A program made the position numbers and the translations under genes. A stretch of DNA of 57,620 nucleotides from an uncultured Eubacteriales bacterium (GTDB taxonomy: Bacteria > Bacillota > Clostridia > Oscillospirales > CAG-272): NCBI GenBank assembly GCA_949299535.1, contig CASGAQ010000002.1, positions 103,790 to 161,409 of the forward strand. Direction: 5' to 3'. Position 1 is the stretch's first letter; each line of letters opens with the position of its first letter. The notes under the pieces were generated by a model, which was not told the DNA's origin, made no database searches, and saw nothing but the letters and a program-made list of their open reading frames with translations. This document shows, piece by piece, positions 26,380 to 34,491 of this stretch.

Positions 26380-26748
26380 ATGGCACGTATAGCAGGTGTT
26401 GAACTGCCCAACCAGAAAAGAGTAGAGATCGGTTTGACATACATCTTCGGTATCGGCAGAAGCACAGCAAACAAGATACTTGCTAAAACAGGTATCAACC
26501 CCGACACTCGCTGCAAAGATCTTACAGAAGATGAAGTATCCAAACTTCGTGACGAAATTCAGGATTTCCACAAAGTTGAAGGTGACCTTCGCCGCGATGT
26601 TGCTCTTGATATCAAGAGACTCGTCGAGATAGGCTGCTACCGCGGCACAAGACACAGAAAAGGTCTTCCTGTTCGCGGACAGAGAACAAAAACAAACGCA
26701 AGAACAAGAAAAGGTCCCGTAAAGACCATCGCTAACAAGAAGAAATAA
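26380..26748 (+). CDS. rpsM: 30S ribosomal protein S13
   Basis: The 122-residue S13 starts [20 protein letters not shown] at the ATG at 26380. An in-frame GTG at 26371 is part of the AAGGAGGTG ribosome site. It ends in the usual basic tail with [14 protein letters not shown]. It contacts S19 and forms intersubunit bridges. Confidence 0.97.
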   Translation: MARIAGVELPNQKRVEIGLTYIFGIGRSTANKILAKTGINPDTRCKDLTEDEVSKLRDEIQDFHKVEGDLRRDVALDIKRLVEIGCYRGTRHRKGLPVRGQRTKTNARTRKGPVKTIANKKK

Positions 26749-26765
26749 TTAAGGAGTGATAGATA

Positions 26766-27164
26766 ATGGCTAACGCTACAGCAAAAAAAGTAGTAAGAAA
26801 ACGCCGCGAACGCAAAAACGTTGAAAAAGGCGTAGCACATATCCGTGCAACTTATAACAATACTATCGTTACTATCACTGACACAGCCGGTAACGCAATT
26901 TCCTGGGGTTCTGCAGGTGAGTTTGGTTTTAAGGGTTCCAGAAAATCCACTCCTTACGCAGCTCAGACAGTTGCTGAGGCAGCAGCAAAGATAGCTGTTG
27001 ACAACGGTATGAAGACAGTAGAAGTATACGTTAAAGGACCCGGTCAGGGCAGAGAATCCGCTATTCGCGCTCTCCAGACACAGGGACTTGAAATTACTCT
27101 CATTCGTGATGTAACGCCGGTTCCGCACAACGGTTGCAGACCGCCTAAAATCAGAAGAGTTTAA
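26766..27164 (+). CDS. rpsK: 30S ribosomal protein S11
   Basis: The 132-residue S11 has [39 protein letters not shown] and the C-terminal [18 protein letters not shown], all typical. It lies on the 30S platform near the Shine-Dalgarno helix. AAGGAGTGATAGATA precedes the ATG. Confidence 0.97.
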   Translation: MANATAKKVVRKRRERKNVEKGVAHIRATYNNTIVTITDTAGNAISWGSAGEFGFKGSRKSTPYAAQTVAEAAAKIAVDNGMKTVEVYVKGPGQGRESAIRALQTQGLEITLIRDVTPVPHNGCRPPKIRRV

Positions 27165-27188
27165 TTCTAAACAGGAGGTACTGATAAA

Positions 27189-27812
27189 ATGGCAAGATAT
27201 ACAGGCGCTGTATGCAGACTTTGCCGCCGTGAAGGTGAAAAACTTTTCCTCAAGGGCGAACGCTGCCTTACAGAAAAATGCCCCGTAACAAGACGCGGAA
27301 CAGCTCCCGGTCAGCATGGTGCGGCGCAGTCCAGAAAAAACAAAGAGTACAATATGCAGCTTCGTGAAAAACAGAAAGCTAAAAGATATTACGGTGTTCA
27401 GGAAGGTCAGTTCAGATCTTACTTTGAAATGGCAAGCAAACAGGAAGGCCAGACAGGCGAAAACCTTCTTTGCCTCGTAGAACGCCGTTTCGACAACGTC
27501 GTTTACAGAATGGGTCTTGCAGAAAGCCGTAAGGAAGCTCGTCAGCTTGTTCTTCATGCTCATTTCACTCTTAACGGCAAAAAGGCTAACATCCCTTCCA
27601 TTCTCGTAAAAGTAGGCGATGTTATCGCGCTCAAATCAAGCGATTCCGAAAAGATCAAATCTCTTGTTGAGCTTATGAACGCTAAGACATTCCCGAAATG
27701 GCTTGAAGTTGATAAGACTAACTGCAGCGCAAAAGTTGTTGCTCTTCCTTCAAGAGAAGACATCGATTTCCCGTTCCAGGAGCACCTCATCGTCGAGTTG
27801 TATTCCAAATAA
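27189..27812 (+). CDS. rpsD: 30S ribosomal protein S4, zinc-binding form
   Basis: The 207-residue S4 carries C-x2-C and C-x4-C at the N-terminus ([19 protein letters not shown] and TEKCPV), the zinc form. It also has the S4 RNA-binding domain around [20 protein letters not shown]. It is a primary 16S binder. In other bacteria S4 regulates the alpha operon. A hairpin-containing gap separates it here from rpoA. ACAGGAGGTACTGATAAA precedes the ATG. Confidence 0.97.
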   Translation: MARYTGAVCRLCRREGEKLFLKGERCLTEKCPVTRRGTAPGQHGAAQSRKNKEYNMQLREKQKAKRYYGVQEGQFRSYFEMASKQEGQTGENLLCLVERRFDNVVYRMGLAESRKEARQLVLHAHFTLNGKKANIPSILVKVGDVIALKSSDSEKIKSLVELMNAKTFPKWLEVDKTNCSAKVVALPSREDIDFPFQEHLIVELYSK

Positions 27813-27813
27813 T

Positions 27814-27850
27814 AATTACCCCCGATGCCATATATCATCGGGCGGTAATT
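27814..27850 (+). promoter_or_regulatory. long hairpin between rpsD and rpoA
   Basis: Two 7-bp helices, AATTACC/GGTAATT and CCCGATG/CATCGGG, are stacked with one bulged C and a loop of about 8 nt (CCATATAT). It starts 2 nt after the rpsD stop. No T-run follows, so it is not a simple terminator. It may be a stability, attenuation or S4-binding site. Confidence 0.55.
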
Positions 27851-27934
27851 CAGCTCGGCTTGATATTTGGGCGTCACAGCGCACTTCAACCTCAATAATT
27901 GTTGTGTTTTATTTTTACAGGAGGGTTAATTAGA

Positions 27935-28897
27935 ATGAATATAGAGAAGCCTAATATTACGGCAGTAGATTTAAGTGAAGACGGAAAACACGGTTCCTTT
28001 ATCGTTGAACCTCTTGAAAGAGGATACGGTACGACAATAGGCAACTCGCTTCGTCGCGTACTTCTTAGTTCGCTTCCCGGTGTTGCTGTTGTCAGCATTA
28101 AACTTTCCGGCGGCGGCAAAGATGTTCTTCATGAAATATCTACGATCCCCGGCGTAAAAGAAGATGTTTGCGAAATCGTTTTAAACGTTAAAGGCATTAC
28201 TGCCAAACTTTTCTCCAACGGTCCAAAGACTGTTTCCATCGACGTTACAGGCGGTATGGAAGTTTGTGCAGGCGATATCGTTTGCGATGACGAACTTCAG
28301 ATACTTAACCCCAAACATCATATAGCTACCGTGAGCGAAGGTGTTCGTTTCCACATGGATCTTACTTTTGACCACGGCCGCGGTTATGTTACGCAGGAAA
28401 GAAATAAACAGCTTTACTCCTCGGGACAACTGGGCGTCATTTTCGTAGATTCGATATTTACGCCCGTGTATAACGTAAGCTATCAGGTCGATAATACCCG
28501 CGTAGGCAATATTACAGACTTCGACAAGCTCACACTTGATGTTTTGACCAACGGTACTATCTCTGCAAGAGAAGCTGTATCGCTTGGAGCCAAGATACTC
28601 AACGAGCATCTCAACCTTTTCGTTGATCTTTCCGATGAAGCGAAGAGTGCAGAGATAATGGTTGAAAGAGAAGAAACCAAGAAAGAAAAAGTCCTTGAGA
28701 TGACCATTGAGGAGCTTGACTTGTCTGTTCGTAGCTTTAACTGCTTGAAACGTGCAGGCATCGATACTGTCGAGGATCTGACAAGCAAGACTGAAGAAGA
28801 TATGATAAAAGTCAGAAACCTCGGCAAAAAATCTCTCGAAGAAGTTATTCAGAAACTTCATTCTCTCGGTCTCGGTCTTAAAAAAGAAGAAGAATAA
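27935..28897 (+). CDS. rpoA: RNA polymerase alpha subunit
   Basis: The 320-residue protein starts [20 protein letters not shown] at the ATG at 27935, with CAGGAGGG upstream. An upstream in-frame start has no ribosome site. The N-terminal dimerisation domain has [20 protein letters not shown]. The C-terminal domain has [20 protein letters not shown] and [12 protein letters not shown], which contact UP elements and activators. It lies between rpsD and rplQ, as in most bacteria. Confidence 0.98.
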   Translation: MNIEKPNITAVDLSEDGKHGSFIVEPLERGYGTTIGNSLRRVLLSSLPGVAVVSIKLSGGGKDVLHEISTIPGVKEDVCEIVLNVKGITAKLFSNGPKTVSIDVTGGMEVCAGDIVCDDELQILNPKHHIATVSEGVRFHMDLTFDHGRGYVTQERNKQLYSSGQLGVIFVDSIFTPVYNVSYQVDNTRVGNITDFDKLTLDVLTNGTISAREAVSLGAKILNEHLNLFVDLSDEAKSAEIMVEREETKKEKVLEMTIEELDLSVRSFNCLKRAGIDTVEDLTSKTEEDMIKVRNLGKKSLEEVIQKLHSLGLGLKKEEE

Positions 28898-28974
28898 TTA
28901 CATTCGAAAGAATAATAAATTAAAAATTTGCGGATTTGAATCCTTTTAAAATTCGGTAAAGGAGGAATAAAATA

Positions 28975-29319
28975 ATGCCCGGAACCAGAAAACTCGGCAG
29001 ACCTACTGCTCACAGACGCGCTATGCTCAGAGGCATGGTAACATACCTCTTGGAGAACGGTTCGGTTGAAACAACGCTTACTCGTGCAAAAGAAGTTAGA
29101 TCTCTTGCAGAGAAGATGATCACTTGCGGCAAGAAGAATACTCTTGCTTCTCGCCGTCAGGCACTCGCTTTCATTACAAAGGAAGAAGTTGTAAATAAAC
29201 TCTTTAATGAAATCGCGCCCAAATATGCTGATAGAAACGGCGGTTACACCGCTATCTATAAGCTCGGTCCGCGTCGTGGCGATGCTGCTGAAACTGCTAT
29301 CATCAAACTCGTTGACTAA
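28975..29319 (+). CDS. rplQ: 50S ribosomal protein L17
   Basis: The 114-residue L17 starts [20 protein letters not shown] and ends with [35 protein letters not shown] precedes the ATG. It is the last gene of the super-operon, closed by an intrinsic terminator 9 nt later. Confidence 0.97.
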   Translation: MPGTRKLGRPTAHRRAMLRGMVTYLLENGSVETTLTRAKEVRSLAEKMITCGKKNTLASRRQALAFITKEEVVNKLFNEIAPKYADRNGGYTAIYKLGPRRGDAAETAIIKLVD

Positions 29320-29328
29320 TATAAGTTT

Positions 29329-29359
29329 AAAAAGCGTGGGTTTATCTCACGCTTTTTTT
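29329..29359 (+). terminator. terminator of the ribosomal super-operon
   Basis: A 10-bp stem AAAAAGCGTG/CACGCTTTTT with a 9-nt loop is followed by more T residues. It lies right after rplQ. Confidence 0.9.
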
Positions 29360-29437
29360 ATATTTTCAGTATCGTAATAAATATTTTTTATTGAATATAT
29401 TGTCGAATATTTCTAAGCATAAAAATAATATAATCTA

Positions 29438-29466
29438 TTGAAAAATCAAATAATATATGCTATAAT
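29438..29466 (+). promoter_or_regulatory. promoter of the hemolysin III gene
   Basis: TTGAAA, a 17-bp spacer and TATAAT match the consensus at 11 of 12 positions. The -10 box ends 36 nt before the ATG. Confidence 0.85.
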
Positions 29467-29502
29467 CTCCACATAATCTAATTTTAGAAACGAGATGTAT
29501 TT

Positions 29503-30177
29503 ATGAGTAAAACGAGATTTGCAGACAGGGTTATGCCTGATTATACAAAAGGCGAGGAAATTTTCAATATGGTGTCGCATATAGTAGGCGGAGCGTTCGG
29601 CATTGTAGCTCTTGTACTCACAGTTGTTTTTTCAGCAATTAGGTCGGACGCATGGGCAGTGGTGAGTTCTGCTATTTACGGCTCTACTATGGTAATGCTG
29701 TATTCGGTTTCCAGCGTATATCACGGCTTGCATTTGAATATGGGTAAACGTGTAATGCAGGTTATAGACCATTGTATGATTTATTTGCTTATAGCCGGAA
29801 CATATACTCCGGTAGCGCTGTGTCCCATAAGAGAGTATTCCGCCGTATGGGGGTGGGTTCTTTTCGCCATAGTATGGAGCTGTGCTGCGCTAGGCATAAC
29901 TTTTACGGCAATCGATATGAAAAAATATTCCAAGCTCTCCATGATATTTTATCTGGGAATGGGTTGGTCTATAATTATGGCAGCGAAACCCACTCTTGCC
30001 GCGGTACCTATTCCGGGACTCATTTGGATACTTGCCGGCGGCATTGCTTATACCATAGGCGCAGTTCTTTACGGACTCGGCAAAAAACACCGCTATATGC
30101 ATTCGGTTTTTCACATATTCGTTGTGCTGGGAAGTATTTTGCAGTTTTTCGGGATATTGTTCTATATTATCTTGTAA
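29503..30177 (+). CDS. trhA: hemolysin III / PAQR-family membrane protein (TrhA type)
   Basis: The 224-residue protein has seven predicted membrane helices. It carries the PAQR/hemolysin III signature: SSVYHG near residue 73, DHCMIYLLIAGTYTP, and HSVFHIFVVLGSILQF at the end, whose His and Asp residues form the putative metal site. Bacterial members have been linked to membrane energetics and fluidity, and earlier to haemolysis in Bacillus cereus. The role here is inferred only from the family. It has its own promoter and terminator, so it is a single-gene unit. The ribosome site (GAG) is weak. Confidence 0.88.
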   Translation: MSKTRFADRVMPDYTKGEEIFNMVSHIVGGAFGIVALVLTVVFSAIRSDAWAVVSSAIYGSTMVMLYSVSSVYHGLHLNMGKRVMQVIDHCMIYLLIAGTYTPVALCPIREYSAVWGWVLFAIVWSCAALGITFTAIDMKKYSKLSMIFYLGMGWSIIMAAKPTLAAVPIPGLIWILAGGIAYTIGAVLYGLGKKHRYMHSVFHIFVVLGSILQFFGILFYIIL

Positions 30178-30195
30178 AAAATTATGTTTTGTCTT

Positions 30196-30224
30196 TGCGC
30201 GCTCATTTCTGAGCGCGCATTTTT
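30196..30224 (+). terminator. terminator of the hemolysin III gene
   Basis: A 9-10 bp GC-rich stem TGCGCGCTC/GAGCGCGCA is followed by five T residues. Confidence 0.9.
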
Positions 30225-30243
30225 CATTTAGTTGAAATTTTTA

Positions 30244-30273
30244 TTGTAAGCGGATAATTTGATATGTTATAAT
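30244..30273 (+). promoter_or_regulatory. promoter of the HD-domain gene
   Basis: TTGTAA, an 18-bp spacer and TATAAT. It would give a leader of about 130 nt before the ATG at 30412. Confidence 0.65.
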
Positions 30274-30315
30274 TGGTTATAATTTCAGAATAGGCGGAAT
30301 AATATGAATAAACGG

Positions 30316-30379
30316 CGTTCGGCGTGGAATATCTGAGCTGAACGGATTATTTTAAAAACATACGGTAAGCTGTTTGCCG
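30316..30379 (+). promoter_or_regulatory. structured leader of the HD-domain gene
   Basis: Two hairpins stand between the promoter and the gene: CGTTCGGC with GCTGAACG (30316-30344, 8 bp with one G-U) and CGGTAA-GCTGT-TTGCCG (30363-30379). No leader peptide with a good ribosome site is seen. It may be a regulatory RNA element, but no known riboswitch class was recognised. Confidence 0.4.
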
Positions 30380-30411
30380 CAACAACACAGAAAAGAACGA
30401 GGAGCACTTTT

Positions 30412-30951
30412 ATGACAAGTATCACAACATATACAAGAAAAAACTTTGATCCTATCTCCCCCGATATCGAGCTTATCGATATTGCGGATATAGCACACGC
30501 GCTGTCTTTTTTATGCCGAGCTAACGGACATTTGCCGGAATTTTATTCGGTGGGAATGCATTCTCTGAATTGTATGGCGGAGGCTCAGGCGCGCGGATAT
30601 TCAATGCGTATCTGCCTTATATGCCTGCTTCACGACGCGAGCGAAGCGTATCTTTCCGATGTGACGCGCCCTGTAAAGAGCGTTATGCCTCTGTACAGGG
30701 AGATCGAAAATAAATTGCAGAACGTTATATATAAAAAATGGCTCGGAAACACGCTTTCCGATAAGGAATACCGCATTATGAGAGAAATAGACGACGCCAT
30801 CCTTGAATGTGAAATGAGACGCTATTTCGGCGAAAATACATGCGAGCAGAAACACAATGTCTTATCTTCTCCGAATTTTGATTTTGAGAGTTTTGCAAAG
30901 ACAGAGAAAGACTTTACGGAAAACTTTGAACGTTTGTGTAAAGTTCAATAA
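30412..30951 (+). CDS. HD-domain phosphohydrolase (YfbR-like)
   Basis: The 179-residue protein has HD-superfamily motifs: YSVGMHSLN (first His), LLHDASEAYLSDVTRPVK (the HD pair) and EIDDAILECEM (late Asp). Relatives include 5'-deoxynucleotidases and phage-borne nucleotide phosphohydrolases that act on dNMPs or signalling nucleotides. The substrate here is not known. ACGAGGAGCACTTTT precedes the ATG. It appears to be a single-gene unit with its own promoter and a structured leader. Confidence 0.82.
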   Translation: MTSITTYTRKNFDPISPDIELIDIADIAHALSFLCRANGHLPEFYSVGMHSLNCMAEAQARGYSMRICLICLLHDASEAYLSDVTRPVKSVMPLYREIENKLQNVIYKKWLGNTLSDKEYRIMREIDDAILECEMRRYFGENTCEQKHNVLSSPNFDFESFAKTEKDFTENFERLCKVQ

Positions 30952-31024
30952 AGTGCATTTTACTCGAGCGGTATAGGACGGTATCTCAAGGAAAAATATT
31001 TTTCGAAAAATGCGCGATTTGATG

Positions 31025-31052
31025 TTGACAAAAACGATAATTTTGCTATTAT
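31025..31052 (+). promoter_or_regulatory. promoter of the ABC-DUF1854-darA unit
   Basis: A perfect -35 TTGACA (31025-31030) is followed after 16 bp by TATTAT (31047-31052). An alternative -10 one base later is possible. It lies 48 nt before the ATG of the ABC transporter gene. Confidence 0.7.
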
Positions 31053-31100
31053 ATTAACATAGTTCAAATCGACAACCGATGAATAAAAAAGAGGTGCTTT

Positions 31101-33371
31101 ATGGATTTAATTTTACCTCTGGAAAACAGGAGAGTAAAAGACACTGCTCTTGAGGAGGAGGTTGCAAAACTTCTGCAGGAGCAGGAGCAGGTGCTTTTTA
31201 ACATTGTTTCCGATCTCCACATGGACGGCAGGTACGGCGACGCTTTCATCTGTTTCACCAGTCAGCGTATTATCGCTGTTGACAGAGATGCAGAAGACAA
31301 CATTAAAACTCATACACTGTTATATGATGAGGTGGAACGTCTTTCAGTCAAAAGAATGTATGGTCATGCCGTATTGAATGCCGTCAAAAAAAGCGGTGAA
31401 AAGCTGCCGCTCCTGAAGGCGACATACGCTATAACGACGTTTTTCAACACGGGTATTATATTCTTCAACAAAATCGTATCCGGCGAATCATGGGAAACAG
31501 CGATAGAACCTGTCGGGGATACATACAAAAGCTACTCAACAACTTGTCCGAAATGCGGGAGGACGCTTCTTTATCCCGGTGCGGATTGCCTTAACTGCGC
31601 TTCAAAGGGAAGGATAATATCGAAATTAAAAAAATATATAAAACCGGAACTAAAACCGCTTACTCTTTCAATAATCCTTTCAATATTTATAACGGGTTTG
31701 AGTCTGGTTCCATCATATGCGACGAAAATGCTTATCGACGATATTATCCCGAATAAAAACGAGCAAATGCTTTATATGGTAGTTGCGTTTATTTTCGGCA
31801 CATATCTATTTCAGTACTTGTTTACGGCGATACGCGGTACCATACTGCGTTACAGCGGCGACAGGATAGTTGAAGCTCTCCGAAACGACGTATTCGAAAA
31901 AGCACAACATCTGCCTATGCGGTTTTATGATAAGACGTCTACCGGTTCTGTCATAAACCGTATAAGCAATGATACAAGCACTCTCCAGGCGTTTATAATG
32001 CGTATAACGCAGGAAGTTATAACTCAGTTTTTCCTTCTTGTAGGTATCATCGTCATCATGCTTACGATGAACTGGAAGCTTACTCTTTTTGCACTCATAC
32101 CGGTGCCTTTCGTTGTTTTTGCTTCGCGCAAGTTCGGCAAAAAAGTTCGCCCTTATTACCGCCGTATCTGGCGTAAATGGACGGCTGTTTCATCTGTCCT
32201 GACGGACGCTATACCATGTATCAAGGTCGTTAAATCGTTCTCCGGAGAGGAACGCGCTTCAAAACGCTTCCGCAAGCAGAACAGAGAATGGTATAAGGTG
32301 AGCGTGCGCGCAGGAAAAATGTCGAGCATTTTCCCTGCAATAACATCGTTTGTAGTCGTCTGCGGCTCCCTTATTATCTGGAACGTCGGCGGTCTGCAAG
32401 TTATAAACGGAAATCCCACAATTTCTCTGGGTCTTCTCGTTTCTTTTATAAACTACACTTCCATGTTCTACGGTCCGGTAAACTTCTTTGCAGGATTAAA
32501 CGACTCGTATCAAAATGCCCTTACGTCGACGGAACGCATTATGGATATTCTTGACGCCGAACCTGAAAGAAACGACGGCAAAGGAAACATTCCCGAACAT
32601 ATAAGAGGAAAAGTGGAATTTAAACACGTTACGTTTTCATTTGACAAGACGAAGAATGTACTTTCCGATATCGATTTTACGATAGAACCCGGCGAATCCG
32701 TCGGCATAGTAGGTACGACCGGTTCGGGAAAGACAACGCTTATAAATCTTTTCCTACGTTTTTACGACAATTACGAAGGACAGATATTGCTTGACGGTCA
32801 GGATATAAAGACCATAGACATGGAATATTTCCGCTCAAAGATAGGATATGTTCAGCAAGAGTCAATGATGTTTTCCGACACGATATTCAATAATATCGCA
32901 TACGGCAAACCCGACGCTTCCATAGAAGAAGTAATAGGAGCCGCAGATATTGCAAACGCCCATGAATTTATCATACGTCATCCCGACGCATACGATACAA
33001 TACTCGGCGAACGCGGCGTAGGTCTTTCCGGCGGTGAAAGACAGCGAATTTCCATAGCGCGTGCGATACTCAACAATCCCGGAGTTCTTATTTTCGATGA
33101 AGCGACGAGCGCTGTCGACTCCGAAACGGAAAAACTCATTCAAGATGCGATAAACAAACTCATAAAGGGCAGAACAACGCTTATGATAGCGCACAGGCTC
33201 TCCACGCTTCGCCAGGCGGACAAAATAATGGTCATAGATCAAGGTCGTATAATCGAATTTGGAACGCCGGAAGAACTTATGGCTAAAAAAGGCAAGTACT
33301 ATAAGCTTGTCAATATCCAGTCCATGGCGGACAAGGTAAAACTTGACAAAGAAAAAGAAGGTCTGGAATAA
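31101..33371 (+). CDS. ABC exporter with N-terminal PH-like and zinc-ribbon domains
   Basis: The 756-residue half-transporter has an unusual front end. Residues 1-145 look like a bacterial PH-like domain (FICFTSQRIIAVDRD). They are followed by a CPKCG ... CLNC zinc ribbon (C149, C152, C163, C166). Six membrane helices follow from about residue 185. The ATPase domain shows Walker A GTTGSGKTT (about 538-546), Q-loop YVQQESMMF, signature LSGGERQR, Walker B VLIFDEATSAVD and IAHRLST. It should form a homodimeric exporter. Substrate unknown. GAGGTGCTTT precedes the ATG. A DUF1854 gene follows 13 bp later; DUF1854 proteins are known neighbours of ABC exporters, including those tied to cyanophycin metabolism. 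Confidence 0.9.
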   Translation: MDLILPLENRRVKDTALEEEVAKLLQEQEQVLFNIVSDLHMDGRYGDAFICFTSQRIIAVDRDAEDNIKTHTLLYDEVERLSVKRMYGHAVLNAVKKSGEKLPLLKATYAITTFFNTGIIFFNKIVSGESWETAIEPVGDTYKSYSTTCPKCGRTLLYPGADCLNCASKGRIISKLKKYIKPELKPLTLSIILSIFITGLSLVPSYATKMLIDDIIPNKNEQMLYMVVAFIFGTYLFQYLFTAIRGTILRYSGDRIVEALRNDVFEKAQHLPMRFYDKTSTGSVINRISNDTSTLQAFIMRITQEVITQFFLLVGIIVIMLTMNWKLTLFALIPVPFVVFASRKFGKKVRPYYRRIWRKWTAVSSVLTDAIPCIKVVKSFSGEERASKRFRKQNREWYKVSVRAGKMSSIFPAITSFVVVCGSLIIWNVGGLQVINGNPTISLGLLVSFINYTSMFYGPVNFFAGLNDSYQNALTSTERIMDILDAEPERNDGKGNIPEHIRGKVEFKHVTFSFDKTKNVLSDIDFTIEPGESVGIVGTTGSGKTTLINLFLRFYDNYEGQILLDGQDIKTIDMEYFRSKIGYVQQESMMFSDTIFNNIAYGKPDASIEEVIGAADIANAHEFIIRHPDAYDTILGERGVGLSGGERQRISIARAILNNPGVLIFDEATSAVDSETEKLIQDAINKLIKGRTTLMIAHRLSTLRQADKIMVIDQGRIIEFGTPEELMAKKGKYYKLVNIQSMADKVKLDKEKEGLE

Positions 33372-33384
33372 GGAGGACTGAGAT

Positions 33385-33873
33385 ATGACGGGATTTTTCA
33401 TAAACGGTGACGAAGTTAAAATAACACGCACCGGCGATATTACGGTGCGTGTTGAAACTTTCGACGGAAGAACATACGACAATCTCGAAGTGCTGCGCCT
33501 TTTTCCTGTTTCGGGATTGATGAAGTATATCTCTCTTTTAGATGAAAACGGAAAAGAGATAGCTATAATACGCGACGTGAACTCGCTTTTGCCCGAATCC
33601 GCGAAGGCGGTAAAGGAATGTCTTGAATTATATTACATAGTGCCCAAGATACAAAAAATATTGGGACGCGTTGAAAAGTACGGCAATATCTCATGGACGG
33701 TGGAAACAGACCACGGTGTCCACACTTTTGAGATAGTCAATACAAGTACTGATATAAAAACGCTATATGATGGACGCATACTTATACGCGATTCGAATGA
33801 CAACCGATACGAGATACCCGATGTCGAAAAATTGGACAAAGCGAGCCACAACTTTTTAAAATTTGATATGTAA
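33385..33873 (+). CDS. DUF1854 domain-containing protein
   Basis: The 162-residue protein has the DUF1854 pattern: a beta-rich start, then PVSGLMKYISLLDENGKEIA, SLLPESAKAVKECLELYYIV and a histidine-containing second half (TVETDHGVHTFEIVN, DGRILIRDSNDNRYEIPD). No signal or membrane segment is seen, so it is cytoplasmic. The domain is of unknown function and is often encoded next to ABC exporters. It starts 13 bp after the transporter, with AAGGAGGACTGAGAT upstream, and darA follows after 13 bp. It is likely an accessory or regulatory partner of the transporter. Confidence 0.85.
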   Translation: MTGFFINGDEVKITRTGDITVRVETFDGRTYDNLEVLRLFPVSGLMKYISLLDENGKEIAIIRDVNSLLPESAKAVKECLELYYIVPKIQKILGRVEKYGNISWTVETDHGVHTFEIVNTSTDIKTLYDGRILIRDSNDNRYEIPDVEKLDKASHNFLKFDM

Positions 33874-33886
33874 AGGATGTTCTGAT

Positions 33887-34213
33887 ATGAAACTTGTAAT
33901 AGCAGTTATAAATAATGACGACAGCAGAGCGGCGATAACGGCGCTGACAGGTAGAGATTTCTTTGTGACACAGCTTTCTACTACCGGCGGATTTCTCCTG
34001 GTCGGCAATACGACGCTTCTTATAGGCACGGAAAAAGAAAGAATTTCCGAGCTTAAAGATGTGCTTAAACAATATTGCAGAAAAAGAGTTAGCTCCGCTC
34101 CTACCGTGGCTTCTCTGGGCAGAAATATGCTCGATGAATCCGTCGAGGAAACCGTTTCCGTAGGAGGCGCGGTAATATTTGAGCTGTCTGTAGACAACTT
34201 TGAAAAGTTTTAA
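33887..34213 (+). CDS. darA: cyclic-di-AMP receptor (DarA/PstA family)
   Basis: The 108-residue PII-like protein starts MKLVIAVINNDDSRAAITAL at the ATG at 33887 (AAAGGATG upstream). An in-frame start at 33863 lies inside the preceding gene. It has the family stretch TQLSTTGGFLLVGNTTLLIG, which forms the nucleotide pocket, followed by EKERISELKDVLK. DarA binds cyclic-di-AMP, the messenger for osmotic and cell-wall homeostasis in Gram-positives. It usually stands near tmk or holB. Here it follows an ABC exporter and DUF1854 gene by 13 bp, suggesting shared transcription. Its stop codon overlaps the spoVM stop on the opposite strand. Confidence 0.92.
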   Translation: MKLVIAVINNDDSRAAITALTGRDFFVTQLSTTGGFLLVGNTTLLIGTEKERISELKDVLKQYCRKRVSSAPTVASLGRNMLDESVEETVSVGGAVIFELSVDNFEKF

Positions 34214-34296
34214 TCTTTCTTTTTTCTCTTGTGAGCAAACAGTCTGCGAAGCACAGGGGAAAGGAAACGGGGAGATTTGAATATCACAATCTTCAT
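34210..34296 (-). CDS. spoVM: stage V sporulation protein SpoVM
   Basis: This 28-residue ORF on the - strand reads MKIVIFKSPRFLSPVLRRLF followed by AHKRKKKD. AAAGGAG lies 7 nt before its ATG. The short amphipathic helix with a proline at position 9 and basic residues matches SpoVM, the 26-residue Bacillus subtilis peptide that detects the curved forespore membrane and anchors SpoIVA to start coat assembly. Pro9, Lys2 and Lys7 are kept. A -10-like CATATAAT (34329-34336, - strand) resembles a sigma-E -10 box, but the -35 is unclear. It overlaps the darA stop by 4 bp. Confidence 0.85.
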   Translation of the reverse strand: MKIVIFKSPRFLSPVLRRLFAHKRKKKD

Positions 34297-34376
34297 ATTG
34301 CTTCTCCTTTCATAAGGATTTCATGCTTATTATATGAAATTTGCGACTCAGCGGTGATAAAAAAATCGTAAAGCTA

Positions 34377-34405
34377 TTGCATTTATAATTGTTTTGTGAT
34401 ATAAT
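34377..34405 (+). promoter_or_regulatory. promoter of the rimP-nusA-infB operon
   Basis: TTGCAT, a 17-bp spacer and TATAAT. Transcription would start near 34412, about 80 nt before rimP. Confidence 0.75.
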
Positions 34406-34428
34406 CTTATTGTAAAGAATAATGTGGG

Positions 34429-34458
34429 AGATGAGAGTGGCAAACGCCACTCTCATCT
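34429..34458 (+). promoter_or_regulatory. 13-bp leader hairpin of rimP
   Basis: A perfect stem AGATGAGAGTGGC/GCCACTCTCATCT with loop AAAC sits between the promoter and rimP. A T6 stretch follows about 14 nt later, too far for a typical terminator. It may be an attenuator or processing site. Confidence 0.55.
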
Positions 34459-34491
34459 GCTTATAAAGTGATTTTTTGAAAGGAGCGGAAT

